Source: Sagittula marina (GTDB lineage Bacteria > Pseudomonadota > Alphaproteobacteria > Rhodobacterales > Rhodobacteraceae). From it: a stretch of 64,000 nucleotides of DNA. The notes under the pieces are model-generated. The model worked only from the letters and a program-made list of their open reading frames with translations, did no database searches and was not told the DNA's origin. The stretch covers positions 372,001 to 436,000 of the forward strand of contig NZ_JACIEJ010000001.1 of assembly GCF_014196795.1 (NCBI RefSeq), given 5' to 3'. The translations under genes and the position numbers were made by a program. Shown piece by piece: positions 1 through 9,384 of the stretch; the stretch's first letter is position 1; each line of letters begins with the position of its first letter.

Positions 1-258
1 GCCAGCCTGATCGCACATGCGCTGTCGCTGGTCTATGACGAGCTGGGGAAGCGCCCGCAGGATCAGGCTTTCATGTCCTCGGCTCAGGGACGACAGATCC
101 TGTTGGTGCTGGAACGCATGTCCCAGACCTCTGCCGCACGTGACCAAAGGCTGGCCGAAGATGCCGACGGCATGGCCCGCGCCGTCCCGGAGGCCATTGC
201 GCACGCCTCCCCTATCGGGCCGGCGATCCTTGACGCGGTCAGAGCGTGGCGACGCTAG
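1..258 (+). CDS. C-terminal part of an unknown protein (truncated by window edge)
   Basis: The reading frame is open from the first base and ends at a TAG at 256-258, giving 85 residues with no start inside the window except internal ATGs. The piece is alpha-helical in character, Ala/Arg rich, and carries no motif I recognise. It faces the lytic transglycosylase gene tail to tail with only 16 bases between the two stops. Frame and codon use look like those of its neighbours, so I take it as the end of a real gene rather than a chance frame. Its function cannot be stated. Confidence 0.5.
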   Translation, partial: ASLIAHALSLVYDELGKRPQDQAFMSSAQGRQILLVLERMSQTSAARDQRLAEDADGMARAVPEAIAHASPIGPAILDAVRAWRR

Positions 259-274
259 GCCGCCACGCCAAAGC

Positions 275-1633
275 TCAGCGCAAGCGCGTCAGAAGCGACA
301 TCGACGCATACCCGTCTGGCACGACACCGGCCCGCCGCTGATAGCCGCGAATGGCCGCGACCGACGCCGGACCAATGCGCCCATCCACGCCTTGCGTATC
401 ATGCCCGGCCCGCGTCAGCCGCGCCTGCAATTCCTTGCGCTCGGACCGGGTCAGCGGGCGATCCTCCCGCGGCCAGTCGCCCTTGAACGCAGGCCCACCT
501 TTGACGCGGTCCGCCAGATGGCCGACCCCCATGGCATAGGCATCCGCCGCGTTGTAGCGCTTGATCACACGGAAGTTCTTGAACACCAGAAACGCGGCGC
601 CCTTGTGTCCGGCCGGGAGCAGCACCTGCGCCGACCCGTGGTCGGGCACCGGACGCCCGTTCATGCCCATGACCCCAAGTCGCGCCCATTCGGAAGGCAT
701 CCGGTCGATCCCGACGTTCTCGTAGTTGAAATTGCGCGGCAAGGTGACCTCGACACCCCAGGGCATGCCTTTGATCCAGCCGTTCTTGGCAAGGTAATTC
801 GCCGTGGATGCCAGCGCATCCGCCGGGTTGTCGCTCCAGATATCGCGCCGCCCGTCGCCGGTGAAGTCCACCGCCAGGCTCTGGAAAGACGTGGGCATGA
901 ACTGCGTATGCCCCATCGCCCCGGCCCAGGAGCCTTTCATGTTTTCCGGCGTGGTGTCCCCGGCTTCGAGGATTTGCAGCGTGGCCACCAGTTGCGTCTC
1001 GAAAAACGATGCCCGCCGCCCGTCATAGGCAAGGCTCGCCATGGCCTCCACCACATGCTCGGACCCGCGATAGGTGCCGTAGTTCGACTCCATGCCCCAG
1101 ACCGCCAGCACGATTTCCTTGTCGACGCCGTAGCGTTGCTCGATCTGGGTCAGCAGCGCGCCATGTTTGCGCAGCATCTCGCGCCCGGTTTGAATGCGCG
1201 AGTCCGAAACAGCGCTGTCCAGATAGCTCCAGATGCCCTTGGCGAATTCCGATTGCGTCTGATCCTTGGCCACGATGTCGGGATCGAACCGCACACCGGC
1301 AAACGCGCGATCAAAGGTGCGCCCGGACACCCCCTGCGCCAACGCCCTTGGGCGAAACCCGCGGATCCAGTTTTGAAATCCAGCGTTTGTGCCGCCGTGC
1401 GCCTGCACCGGGGCGCGCAGAACGGCAGGCCGCAAAAAGGGCCGCAGCGATTGCGCCGGGGCCACGAGCGGCACGCTGTCCAGACCGACGGCCCGGCTCA
1501 CCACCTCCTCGACGGCGGTCAGCTGGCTGTAGGCGCGCGCCTGTGGGCGCAGCGATCTGTCGGGGGGCGCCGCGTGCAGCGCCGCAGTGCCAAGGATGCT
1601 AATCCCCAGCGCAAGGCGGATGTGCCTGATCAT
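275..1633 (-). CDS. Lytic murein transglycosylase, MltB/SLT_2 family with C-terminal peptidoglycan-binding domain
   Basis: This 452-residue periplasmic enzyme would cleave the MurNAc-GlcNAc bond of peptidoglycan, forming a 1,6-anhydro end. Residues 1-22 form a signal peptide ending around LHAAP. The transglycosylase domain spans about 80-370, with the probable catalytic Glu182 in VWGMESNYGTY and the family segment GAMGHTQFMP. Residues about 385-452 form a PG_binding_1 domain (GRIGPASVAAIRGYQ). There is no lipobox, so it is probably soluble or loosely wall-bound rather than a lipoprotein like E. coli MltB. It is the last gene of a minus-strand run behind the WYL regulator, 70 bases downstream of it, and may have its own promoter. 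Confidence 0.93.
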   Translation of the reverse strand: MIRHIRLALGISILGTAALHAAPPDRSLRPQARAYSQLTAVEEVVSRAVGLDSVPLVAPAQSLRPFLRPAVLRAPVQAHGGTNAGFQNWIRGFRPRALAQGVSGRTFDRAFAGVRFDPDIVAKDQTQSEFAKGIWSYLDSAVSDSRIQTGREMLRKHGALLTQIEQRYGVDKEIVLAVWGMESNYGTYRGSEHVVEAMASLAYDGRRASFFETQLVATLQILEAGDTTPENMKGSWAGAMGHTQFMPTSFQSLAVDFTGDGRRDIWSDNPADALASTANYLAKNGWIKGMPWGVEVTLPRNFNYENVGIDRMPSEWARLGVMGMNGRPVPDHGSAQVLLPAGHKGAAFLVFKNFRVIKRYNAADAYAMGVGHLADRVKGGPAFKGDWPREDRPLTRSERKELQARLTRAGHDTQGVDGRIGPASVAAIRGYQRRAGVVPDGYASMSLLTRLR

Positions 1634-1702
1634 GTTGTAACCTACTGCTCTTTTATATTTTGGAAACAGTATAGCGATTCTCAGGTGATTTGGGGAGGGG
1701 GC

Positions 1703-2401
1703 TTACCAAGATTGGCCAACTCTTGCGCCCATCATCTCCCGATACACCCGCAACATTGGCACCCGTTGGGGGCGAAACGACCGGCCCGTGCGCGCCATGC
1801 CAGTCATGCGATCCAGCCGAAAGGCACGATACTCTTCACGCAGGCAGCACCACGACAGCAGGCAATGGCTTTGGTCGAACAGCATGATGGCGAGCGGTTT
1901 GACCTCGCGGCGCGTCGCCGTGCCGTTTTTGTCACTGTAGTCAAAGCTGATCTGCTCTTCATCCCAGCAGGCTTGACGCAAGGCGCCCGCATCGACGGTG
2001 GGCGCGGGCGGTGGGGTAAATCTGTGGGCGTGCAGCACAGCGTGCCTCAACCGATGGGCCTGCCGCTCCGGCAGGCGCGCGCGCAGCTTGGTCAATGCGG
2101 TTTCGGCGGCCCGTGCCAGCGCCGGATCCCCGACAAAAGCCACCTCTTTCAGCCCTAGGATCAGCGCCTCCAGCTCGTCGTCCTCGAAGCCCAGCGGCGG
2201 CAGGTGGGCGTCCTCGATCAGCGTGTAGCCATAGCCCGCTTCACCGTCGATCACCGCGCCCAATTCGCGCAGCGTGTCGATGTCTCGGTACAGGGTGCGC
2301 GGCGACACGGCGGTTTCCGCCGCCAGCCGCTGCGCCGTCACGGGCGAGGGCAGGCAGCGCAGGGCCGTCATCAGTTGGAACAGGCGATGCGTGCGGGACA
2401 T
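1703..2401 (-). CDS. YafY-type transcriptional regulator (HTH_11 plus WYL domain)
   Basis: The 232-residue protein has an N-terminal helix-turn-helix of the DeoR/HTH_11 kind (about residues 1-60, with VSPRTLYRDIDTLRELG as recognition helix region) and a WYL domain at about 135-215. In the WYL core the motif is only partly kept (QISFDYSDKNG, then CLREEYRAFRLDRM), which suggests a small-ligand or nucleic-acid sensing pocket. Such regulators often act on a neighbouring gene or on themselves; here the flanks are RNase R (44 bases upstream) and the transglycosylase downstream, neither an obvious target. Family assignment is firm and the regulon is unknown. Confidence 0.9.
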   Translation of the reverse strand: MSRTHRLFQLMTALRCLPSPVTAQRLAAETAVSPRTLYRDIDTLRELGAVIDGEAGYGYTLIEDAHLPPLGFEDDELEALILGLKEVAFVGDPALARAAETALTKLRARLPERQAHRLRHAVLHAHRFTPPPAPTVDAGALRQACWDEEQISFDYSDKNGTATRREVKPLAIMLFDQSHCLLSWCCLREEYRAFRLDRMTGMARTGRSFRPQRVPMLRVYREMMGARVGQSW

Positions 2402-2444
2402 GATCGCTCTATCCTACACGCACTTGTCAGTTTCTGTCAGCAGC

Positions 2445-4742
2445 TCACTTTTGACGCCGCTGCCGCGTGACCTTGCGTTTGGTCTTGCTGTCCTTGGCCT
2501 TCGCCTTGGCCGCTTTGCGTCGGGGGGAGGTGCCGGGCGTCTTGCCGCGTCCCTTGCGGAACCCGCCGCGCCCACGCCCGCCGCCACGGCTTTCAAAGGC
2601 TTCGCCCTCCAGCTCCAGCAGCTCAAAGGCGATGCCACCCGTGACCGGCGCGGCCTCAGTCAGCTTCACCTTGGCGCGCATGCCCAGCGCGATCATGCGC
2701 CCGGACTGCGACCCCATCAGCGTTCCGGCGTCGCGGTCAAAATCGAAATACTCGTTCCCAAGGGTGGAGATCGGCACAAGCCCGTCAGCGCCCGTCTCGT
2801 CGAGTTTGACGAACAGGCCGAACTTGGCGATGCCCGCGACGCTGCCGGTGAATTCCGCCCCGATCCGATCCGACAGGAACGCAGCAAGATAGCGGTCCGT
2901 GGTGTCCCGTTCCGCGATCATCGACCGGCGTTCCGTGTCGGAGATATGCGTTCCGGTTTCCTCCAGCCCTTCGATGGCCTCCGGCGTCAGGCCGTCCTTG
3001 CCCCAGCCATGCGCGGTGATCAGCGCCCGGTGTACGATCAGGTCGGAATAGCGCCGAATCGGAGAGGTGAAGTGCGCGTAATCCCGCAGCGCCAAACCAA
3101 AGTGGCCAAAGTTCTTCGGCCCGTAATAGGCCTGCGTCATGGACCGCAGCGTCGCGAGGTTGATCAGCTCTGCCTGATCCGACCCGGCCGCAGACGTCAG
3201 CAGTTTGTTCAGGTGGCGCGTCTGCAAAACCTGCCCCTTGGCAAGGGTAAAGCCCGCCGCGCCGGCGGTCTCGCGCAGCGCCTCCATCTTGTCCTCCGGC
3301 GGCTCCTCGTGGACGCGGAACAGCAGAGGGGTCTTCTTGGCAATCAGCGTCTCGGCGGCGGCGACATTGGCCAGGACCATGAACTCTTCGATCAGCTTGT
3401 GAGCATCCAGCCGCTCTGAAAAGTCGACGGAAGTCACCTTGCCCTCATCCGACAGCACGATCTTGCGCTCCGGCAGGTCAAGCTCCAGCGGCTGCCGCCG
3501 TTCCCGCGCCGAGCGCAGGGCCGCATAGGCGGCATAAAGCGGCCGGATCACGTCCTGCATCATCTCGGCGCAGCGCTCGGTCGGCTGACCGTTCATCGCG
3601 GCCTGCACTTCCTGGTAGGTCAGCGAGGCGGGCGAGCGCATGAGGCCGCGCACAAAGGTCTGCCCGGTCTTGTTGCCCTCGGCGTCGATAACCATGCGCA
3701 CGGCGATACAGGCGCGCGGCACACCCTCGTGCAGCGAACACAGATCGCCCGACAGCCGGTCCGGGAGCATTGGCACAACCCGGTCAGGGAAGTATGACGA
3801 GTTCCCCCGCTTGCGCGCCTCCCGGTCCAAGGCAGAGCCGGGTGTCACATAATAAGCCACATCCGCAATCGCGACCCACAAGATGTGGCCGCCCTTGTTT
3901 TTCGGATCGTCATCGGCCTGGGCAAAGACCGCATCGTCATGGTCCCGCGCATCACTCGGGTCGATGGTGACCAGGGGCAGCTCGCGCAGATCCTCACGGC
4001 CCGATAGTCCCGCAGGCTTTTTGCTGTCGGCCTCGTCCAGAACCTCCTGGGGAAAAGCGTCCGGGATGCCATGCTGGTGAATGGCGATCAGCGACACGGC
4101 GCGTGGCGCGGTGGGGTCGCCCAGACGCTCGACGATGCGCGCCTTGGGCAGGCCCATGCGCCCCTTGGGCCCGGCCTGCTCCGCCTCGACCAGCTCGCCA
4201 TCCTGCGCACCGCCGGTGGCATCTGGACCGACGACCCATTCCTTGTCGGAGCCCTTGTCGATGGGCATGATCCGCCCACCTTCGGCGCCGTGGCGATAGA
4301 TGCCCACGACGCGGCGCGGGGACACGCCGATGCGCCGGATCAACCGCGCTTCGTAGTTGTGATCTTCCGCTTGCACCTGCTGCAAACGCGCGAGGATGCG
4401 GTCGCCATCGCCCAACGCCGGATCGGATGACTTCAGCACCATCAGCACCACGGGCTCTATGCCCTCGCCGTGCCACTCCAGAGGGCGCGCGAACAGATCG
4501 CCATTGGCGTCCGGTGTCTTGACCTGAAGCACACTGACAGGCGGCAACCTGTCAGGATCGCGATAGGTCTTGTTGCGTTTCTCCAGATGCCCCTCATCCT
4601 CCAGCTCGCGCAGGATACGTTTGAGGTCAATGCGCGCGGCGCCCTTGATGCCAAAAGCCTTGGCAATGTCGCGCTTCGCGGTGAGGGTCGGGTTCTCGGA
4701 GATCCAGTCAAGGACCTCCTGCTTTGTCGGCAAGGTGCTCAT
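2445..4742 (-). CDS. rnr: Ribonuclease R, 3'-5' exoribonuclease
   Basis: The 765-residue processive 3'-5' exoribonuclease degrades structured RNA and takes part in rRNA and mRNA turnover. An N-terminal winged-helix region (MSTLPTKQEVLDWI onward) is followed by cold-shock-like domains. The RNB catalytic core has the metal-binding cluster DPSDARDHDD at residues 261-270. An S1 domain lies near 640-730, and the tail is Lys/Arg rich (SKTKRKVTRQRRQK), as in RNase R rather than RNase II. I place the start at 4742 because orthologues begin at this point. An in-frame ATG at 4766 is possible: the purine-rich AGGAGG stretch touches the 4742 ATG with almost no spacing, which is unusual. Confidence 0.96.
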   Translation of the reverse strand: MSTLPTKQEVLDWISENPTLTAKRDIAKAFGIKGAARIDLKRILRELEDEGHLEKRNKTYRDPDRLPPVSVLQVKTPDANGDLFARPLEWHGEGIEPVVLMVLKSSDPALGDGDRILARLQQVQAEDHNYEARLIRRIGVSPRRVVGIYRHGAEGGRIMPIDKGSDKEWVVGPDATGGAQDGELVEAEQAGPKGRMGLPKARIVERLGDPTAPRAVSLIAIHQHGIPDAFPQEVLDEADSKKPAGLSGREDLRELPLVTIDPSDARDHDDAVFAQADDDPKNKGGHILWVAIADVAYYVTPGSALDREARKRGNSSYFPDRVVPMLPDRLSGDLCSLHEGVPRACIAVRMVIDAEGNKTGQTFVRGLMRSPASLTYQEVQAAMNGQPTERCAEMMQDVIRPLYAAYAALRSARERRQPLELDLPERKIVLSDEGKVTSVDFSERLDAHKLIEEFMVLANVAAAETLIAKKTPLLFRVHEEPPEDKMEALRETAGAAGFTLAKGQVLQTRHLNKLLTSAAGSDQAELINLATLRSMTQAYYGPKNFGHFGLALRDYAHFTSPIRRYSDLIVHRALITAHGWGKDGLTPEAIEGLEETGTHISDTERRSMIAERDTTDRYLAAFLSDRIGAEFTGSVAGIAKFGLFVKLDETGADGLVPISTLGNEYFDFDRDAGTLMGSQSGRMIALGMRAKVKLTEAAPVTGGIAFELLELEGEAFESRGGGRGRGGFRKGRGKTPGTSPRRKAAKAKAKDSKTKRKVTRQRRQK

Positions 4743-4904
4743 CCTCCTCAGGTAGCACGGCCCCATGTCGTCGTCATGTCGAAACACGACGAAGTCAAAT
4801 TGTCAGCTGACAACCGTTAACGCCCGTTCATCCTTTCGTTTCGAAAGTCTTGACAGCCGCGCGCCTCATCCGCCGTCTTGGCTTGCAAGTTACACCGGGC
4901 GGGG

Positions 4905-4930
4905 GAGGCCGCAGGCCGGGGGCAGCGCCC
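4905..4930. repeat. Copy A of a short dispersed intergenic element
   Basis: The sequence GAGGCCGCAGGCCG followed by a G-rich stretch and CAGCGCC lies directly after the glycosyltransferase stop. A near-identical copy is at 33490-33515, differing by one substitution and one indel. The core GGCCGCAGGCC can fold as a small hairpin. Both copies sit just 3' of a gene, which fits a dispersed 3'-end element. Confidence 0.5.
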
Positions 4931-5491
4931 TTATGACCGCCCCAGATCCGCCGCCGTGTCCACGTCGCGCAACACGTCCACCTGTGCCACACGCCAGCCG
5001 GGCAGCGTACCAAGGCTGTCGGACAATGCGTGTTCCGTGGACCAGCGCACCGCGCGAAAGAACCCGTGCGGCAGGCGGGAGGGGTGCCGCGCGCCCACCA
5101 GCCAAAAGCCGCCATCCGGTGCGGGGCCGAACACGGCATCGTGGTTGCCCAGCGCCTTGAACGCCCGTGCCACCTGCGGGCGTCCGACGTCGGGGATGTC
5201 CGCGCCGATCAGGCAGACGGGACCCTCACAGTGGCGCAGCATCCGCGCCATGCGCGCGCCCAGATCGCCGGTGCCCTGGGCCATGCGCGGCACGTGGGCG
5301 GGCCATGCGCGTGACGGGACGGCCCGGTCCGGCGCGACGGCCAGCACAACGCGCCAGCGCGGGTCTGCCGTTCGGCGCAGCAGGCGGGTGACCTGGTGAC
5401 GGAACCACCAGCAAGCGGCCGTATGGCCGATCTCGCGGCCAAGGCGTGTCTTGACCCGACCGGGGCGCGGCTCCTTGACCATGATGATCAA
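4931..5491 (-). CDS. TIGR04282-type glycosyltransferase (DUF2064, arsenosugar-biosynthesis-like)
   Basis: The 186-residue protein has a GT-A-like nucleotide-sugar fold. The N-terminus IIMVKEPRPGRVKTRLG is the family hallmark for diphosphate binding. It is followed by CLIGADIPDVGR (acidic metal site) and GPAPDGGFWLVG. In some bacteria relatives glycosylate arsenicals, but most members have no proven substrate, so the function stays general. The start is uncertain. A TTG at 5491 gives the frame used here. The codons before it read LTPT, and a CTG at 5503-5501 overlapping the GNAT stop would match the usual longer N-terminus. ATG at 5482 would cut the conserved motif. It is probably co-transcribed with the upstream GNAT gene and dapE. 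Confidence 0.82.
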   Translation of the reverse strand: MIIMVKEPRPGRVKTRLGREIGHTAACWWFRHQVTRLLRRTADPRWRVVLAVAPDRAVPSRAWPAHVPRMAQGTGDLGARMARMLRHCEGPVCLIGADIPDVGRPQVARAFKALGNHDAVFGPAPDGGFWLVGARHPSRLPHGFFRAVRWSTEHALSDSLGTLPGWRVAQVDVLRDVDTAADLGRS

Positions 5492-5499
5492 CGTGGGTG

Positions 5500-5928
5500 T
5501 CAGAGGTGCAGCTCCATGTCGCGGTGGGACACACTGCCGTCGAGGTAAGGCGCACCATAGGCCACGAAGCCCAAACCTTCGTAAAAGCCCAGCGCGTGCT
5601 CCTGCGCGCTCAGGTAGACGCGGGTGACGCCGGGCGTGTCCCGGAACTGCTTGATGCCAAAGCGCACCAGTGCCGCGCCCAAGGACTGTCCGCGATTGGG
5701 TTTGAGCACACAGATACGCCCGATCTTGCCGGTCTCGCCGTCGCGCAGCAATCGGGCAGAGGCCACGGCCATGCCTGCCTCGCGAATCACAAGTTGCACC
5801 GCCTCTGCGTCGAGGTCATCCCACTCCTCATCCTCGGAGAAGCCCTGCTCTTCGATGAAGACCACGCGGCGGACGTGATGCGGCTCTGCCAGATCCTCGG
5901 TGATCTCGACGGTCAGTGAGCCGGACAT
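5500..5928 (-). CDS. GNAT family N-acetyltransferase
   Basis: The 142-residue protein is a single GNAT domain that would move an acetyl group from acetyl-CoA to an unknown amine. The beta4-alpha3 CoA loop is visible as CVLKPNRGQSLGAALV, and the C-terminal FYEGLGFVAYG is the usual last strand region. It starts with VRRVVFIEEQGF, a signature of the ElaA/YjcF-like branch. Its ATG at 5928-5926 shares one base with the dapE stop codon (TGATG), so it is translationally coupled to dapE. The coupling does not by itself prove a role in lysine synthesis. Confidence 0.88.
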   Translation of the reverse strand: MSGSLTVEITEDLAEPHHVRRVVFIEEQGFSEDEEWDDLDAEAVQLVIREAGMAVASARLLRDGETGKIGRICVLKPNRGQSLGAALVRFGIKQFRDTPGVTRVYLSAQEHALGFYEGLGFVAYGAPYLDGSVSHRDMELHL

Positions 5929-7067
5929 CAGGCGAAATAGTCCCGCAGCATCCGCCCGTAGATCGCCTTGAGCTGGTCGATCTGTTCGACGCTGACGCGC
6001 TCGTCCACCGCGTGCATGGTCTGGCCCACAAGGCCGAATTCCACAACGGGGCAGTGATCCTTGACAAAGCGCGCATCAGAGGTGCCGCCGGTGGTGGACA
6101 GGGCCGGCCTCACGCCAATCTCTGCCTCCACCGCACGACCAACCATGTCTGACAGCTCCCCCGGCGGTGTCAGAAAGCTCTCGCCCGAGATCTTGATGGT
6201 GACCTCGGTCGCGGTGCCGAACTCGGCGTCCACCTTGGCGGCCTCGGCGCGCAGCCAGTCAGACAGGGCGGCGCCGGTGTGGGTGTCGTTGAAGCGGATG
6301 TTCACGCAGGCGCGTGTCTGCGCCGGGATCACGTTGGTCGCCGGGTTGCCGGTGTCGATGGTCACGATGGCGAGCGTAGAGGCATCAAAATGGTCGGTGC
6401 CCTGGTCCAGTTCGTGGCTGGCGAGGCGGTCCATCAGCCGCGCCATGGCAGGCATAGGGTTCAGCGCGCGGTGCGGGTAGGCCGAATGCCCTTGAGTGCC
6501 GGTCACGGTGAACCAGGCAGACAGCGACCCGCGCCGCCCGATCTTCATCATCTGGCCCATGGTGTCGGGGGAGGTCGGTTCGCCCACGAGGCAGACCGAC
6601 ATGCGCTCTTGCTCCGTCGACATCCAGTCGAGCAGGGCCACGGTGCCATCTGTTGCATCGCCTTCCTCGTCACCGGTGATGGCGAGGATCACCGCGCCAT
6701 CCGGCGGCGTGTCGGTGACGAAATCCACTGCCGCCGCCGCAAAAGCCGCCACGCCGCTTTTCATGTCGGTGGTGCCGCGCCCGTACATCATGCCGTCCAC
6801 CACCTCGGCGCCAAAGGGATCGTGTTTCCAGTCGTCGCGGTTGCCGATGGGGACGACATCGGTGTGTCCGTTAAAGCCAAAGGTTTTCACGTGGCCTTTC
6901 TGCCCCCAGCGCGCAAAAAGATTGGCGGTGCCGTTGCGGTCCACGCGCGTGCAGTCAAAGCCCGCGCCCTCCAGCAGTTCGGCCAGCAGCACCAGCGCGC
7001 CGCCTTCTTCGGGGGTGACAGAGGGGCAGCGCACAAGGCGGGCGGTCAGGTCGACGGGATCGGTCAT
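5928..7067 (-). CDS. dapE: Succinyl-diaminopimelate desuccinylase
   Basis: The 379-residue M20 metallopeptidase-family enzyme hydrolyses N-succinyl-LL-diaminopimelate to LL-diaminopimelate and succinate in the lysine and peptidoglycan precursor pathway. The di-zinc site is visible: His68 and Asp70 in [10 protein letters not shown], the bridging Asp101 in RGTTDMKSG, and the Glu134/Glu135 pair in TGDEEG. The length is that of the family. The start at 7067 gives the usual N-terminus [19 protein letters not shown] and has GGAGTG about eight bases upstream. It heads a minus-strand operon with the GNAT gene and the glycosyltransferase. The partner dapD lies separately at 23.3 kb. Confidence 0.96.
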   Translation of the reverse strand: MTDPVDLTARLVRCPSVTPEEGGALVLLAELLEGAGFDCTRVDRNGTANLFARWGQKGHVKTFGFNGHTDVVPIGNRDDWKHDPFGAEVVDGMMYGRGTTDMKSGVAAFAAAAVDFVTDTPPDGAVILAITGDEEGDATDGTVALLDWMSTEQERMSVCLVGEPTSPDTMGQMMKIGRRGSLSAWFTVTGTQGHSAYPHRALNPMPAMARLMDRLASHELDQGTDHFDASTLAIVTIDTGNPATNVIPAQTRACVNIRFNDTHTGAALSDWLRAEAAKVDAEFGTATEVTIKISGESFLTPPGELSDMVGRAVEAEIGVRPALSTTGGTSDARFVKDHCPVVEFGLVGQTMHAVDERVSVEQIDQLKAIYGRMLRDYFA

Positions 7068-7509
7068 CGGAAACACTCCAGCGGTTTGCTCTTGGCTACC
7101 GCGCGCAACGGGCCTTGGCAAATGTGGCGCAAATACATCGCAATTGAGGCGAAATGTGGCTGCCTTCGAGGGGATAGCCTAACCATTCGTGCGGCTGCGA
7201 CGTAAGCTTTCGGAAAAGAAGCAGAAAAGCTTCGACAGGCAAGCGGTCTATTCTTAGCATGATCCGGGGTATCCCGGGCCTTCCCTGTCGCGGCGAACAC
7301 ACGAGGCAGGCAATGGGTGCTTTATCAGAGCTGCCACGGCACACCAATGCATCGGCAGGCCAGATGGGGCGGGCCGTTTTTGGCGAGGGGGTGGCAGTGG
7401 TTTCCGCAAGGTTCACAGGGGGGTGGCGTGTCTCAGGTGGCGTCAACGGCCCGCGGGCGCGACGCATCCCCAAGACGTCTGACGCGGTTGCCCCGCGCAG
7501 GGGCGCCGC
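7068..7509. other. Intergenic region between dapE and the Hint-domain gene
   Basis: The two flanking genes diverge, so this 442-base stretch should hold both promoters. I see no convincing protein-coding frame. The only structure noted is an inverted repeat, AAGCTTT at 7204-7210 with AAAGCTT at 7226-7232, in the half nearer dapE. Confidence 0.4.
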
Positions 7510-8583
7510 ATGAGCTGGATCGCGGTTTCCGGTGAAGGGGCGTCCTGGGTCTGCCCGGACCGGTTTGGTGGCATGGCGCACGACCGCGACATCCTGATGC
7601 CGCGGGGCTCCATTGTGATCGAGACGCGGCTGAACTCGGACGCGCGCCCGCAGACGCTGTTGGCCTACGAGCGCGTGCACCCGTGGAAAGGGGCGCTCTC
7701 CGTGCGCGCCATGCCCGGAGGCGAAATCGTTCTGGAGCTGAGCCAGGGGGACGACGTGGTCCACAGCGTTCTGCAACACGGCCACGATGAACGCACCGAC
7801 GTGCTGCGCGTGACCTTTTCGTGGGACAGCGAGGCGCGCTGGGGGCGGATCACGGCAGAGCGCCCGGACGCCGACACCATGGTTGTGCAGGACACGCCGC
7901 CACCGCCGCCCTTGCTGCTGGAGGACATCTACTCGCTGGTGCGCCGCCCGCAGCTTGTCGAGAAAGACAAGGACGTGGTGTTCTTTGCCGTCTCTGACGC
8001 GATTGAGCCTGTGGGGCCGATGCCAACGCTGGTGGGGCAGGTGCCTGTGCTGACGTCGCAGGGCTATCGCCCGATCAGCACGCTGCGCTGCGGGGATACG
8101 GTGGAGACGCGGTCGCGCGGCATCGTGCCGGTGCTGGCGCGGGTGACGCGCCGAGTGCCCGCGCTGGGCAGCTTTCAACCGGTGCGGCTGCGCGCGCCCT
8201 ATTTCGGCCTGCACCGCGATCTGGTGGTCGCGCCCTATCAGCGGTTGGTGATCGGTGGCGCGGAGGTGGAATATATCTTTGGCCGGGAGGAGGTGCTGAT
8301 CCCGGCGATCTCACTCGTGAACGGGTTTGCCGCAGTCTACCAGCAAGGTGCGCAGATGATCCGCTACCACCAGCTGTTGCTGCCGGGGCATGAGCCGTTT
8401 CTCTCCGCCGAGGCGGAACTCGAAAGCCTGTATGTCGGGCGGATGCGGCGACGCAAGGATCTGATCCGCCATAGCCTGCTGTCCGAGGTGCCGGGCAATC
8501 TGATCCCGGAACACGCGCGGGCCGGTCTGAAGGTGCTGCGGCCTTTCGAGGCAATCACCTTGGCCGAAGCGCGCGCGGCCTGA
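7510..8583 (+). CDS. Hint-domain (Hedgehog/intein fold, Hint_2) protein lacking the splice cysteine
   Basis: This 357-residue protein has an N-terminal domain of about 170 residues of unknown function, a proline run (TPPPPPLLLED) as linker, and a Hint_2 domain from about residue 180 to 320. The Hint part reads VPVLTSQGYRPISTLRCGDTVETR, then FGLHRDLVVAPYQRLVIGG and EVLIPAISLVNG, with the buried-His segment IRYHQLLLPGHE. In self-processing Hint domains a Cys or Ser opens the domain; here the position after GQV is Pro, so autocatalysis looks unlikely. Hint_2 proteins are common in Rhodobacterales and their role is unclear. ATG at 7510 has AGGGGC six bases upstream. Confidence 0.85.
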   Translation: MSWIAVSGEGASWVCPDRFGGMAHDRDILMPRGSIVIETRLNSDARPQTLLAYERVHPWKGALSVRAMPGGEIVLELSQGDDVVHSVLQHGHDERTDVLRVTFSWDSEARWGRITAERPDADTMVVQDTPPPPPLLLEDIYSLVRRPQLVEKDKDVVFFAVSDAIEPVGPMPTLVGQVPVLTSQGYRPISTLRCGDTVETRSRGIVPVLARVTRRVPALGSFQPVRLRAPYFGLHRDLVVAPYQRLVIGGAEVEYIFGREEVLIPAISLVNGFAAVYQQGAQMIRYHQLLLPGHEPFLSAEAELESLYVGRMRRRKDLIRHSLLSEVPGNLIPEHARAGLKVLRPFEAITLAEARAA

Positions 8584-8634
8584 CATCGCTGCGGCGATCT
8601 GTTAGACTCTTGCGACACACAGCGGGAGCGGCGC

Positions 8635-9384
8635 ATGACCATCACCAAGGCAGAAGAGCTCGACGGGCTAAAGGTCATCGGGCGCATCGTTGCGAATACA
8701 ATGCACGCCATGGCCCGCGCGCTGGAGCCGGGGATGACCACCCGCGAACTGGACGAGATCGGGCGCGCCCTGCTGGAGGCTGAGGGCGCAGAGCCTGCGC
8801 CGGAAGCCGTCTATGACTTTCCCGGAGCCACCTGCATCAGCGTGAACGAGGAAATCGCCCACGGCATTCCCGGCGACCGCGTGATCGCCGCAGGGGATCT
8901 GGTGAACATCGACGTGTCGGCCTCCAAGGACGGCTATTTCGCCGACAACGGTGCGAGCTTTCGGGTCGGTCCGGTGACGCCTGCGCTGGATCGTCTGTGC
9001 CGCGATGGCAAACGCGCCATGCAGATCGGCATCAATCAGGTGGCGGCGGGCAAGCCGTTGGCCGGGATCGGGCGCGCCATCGAACGCTTTGCCGAGGCGC
9101 GGGAGTATACGCTGATCCGGAACCTTGCCAGTCACGGGGTAGGGCGGTCGCTGCACGAATACCCCGAGGAAATCCCCACATGGGCCACCACGGGCGACCG
9201 GCGACGCATCACCAAGGGGCTTGTACTGACGGTGGAGCCGTTCCTGTCGACAGGGGGCATGTTTGCCAGCGAGGGCCGCGATGGCTGGACCCTTTTCAGC
9301 GAACCGCGCGCGGCGGTGGTGCAGTATGAGCATACCGTGGTCGCGACGCAGCGCGGATCCATCGTGGTGACTGTGCCCGGCTGA
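8635..9384 (+). CDS. map: Type I methionyl aminopeptidase
   Basis: The 249-residue cytosolic metalloprotease removes the N-terminal Met from nascent proteins. The five pita-bread metal ligands are present: Asp93 and Asp104 (NIDVSASKDGYFADNG), His167 (SHGVGRSLHE), Glu201 (TVEPF) and Glu232 (QYEHTVV), along with His76 of NEEIAHG. It is slightly short, without an N-terminal zinc-finger extension. It stands alone rather than next to rpsB or secY/adk, so it may be a paralogue of a housekeeping map gene elsewhere; that cannot be checked here. It follows the Hint gene by 51 bases on the same strand and may be co-transcribed. Confidence 0.94.
   Translation: MTITKAEELDGLKVIGRIVANTMHAMARALEPGMTTRELDEIGRALLEAEGAEPAPEAVYDFPGATCISVNEEIAHGIPGDRVIAAGDLVNIDVSASKDGYFADNGASFRVGPVTPALDRLCRDGKRAMQIGINQVAAGKPLAGIGRAIERFAEAREYTLIRNLASHGVGRSLHEYPEEIPTWATTGDRRRITKGLVLTVEPFLSTGGMFASEGRDGWTLFSEPRAAVVQYEHTVVATQRGSIVVTVPG

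Noticed and set aside
17-2158. A plus-strand open frame of 713 codons
   Set aside because: It lies opposite the transglycosylase and WYL regulator genes. Its protein is Arg/Pro/His-rich without motifs, as expected for the complement of high-GC genes.
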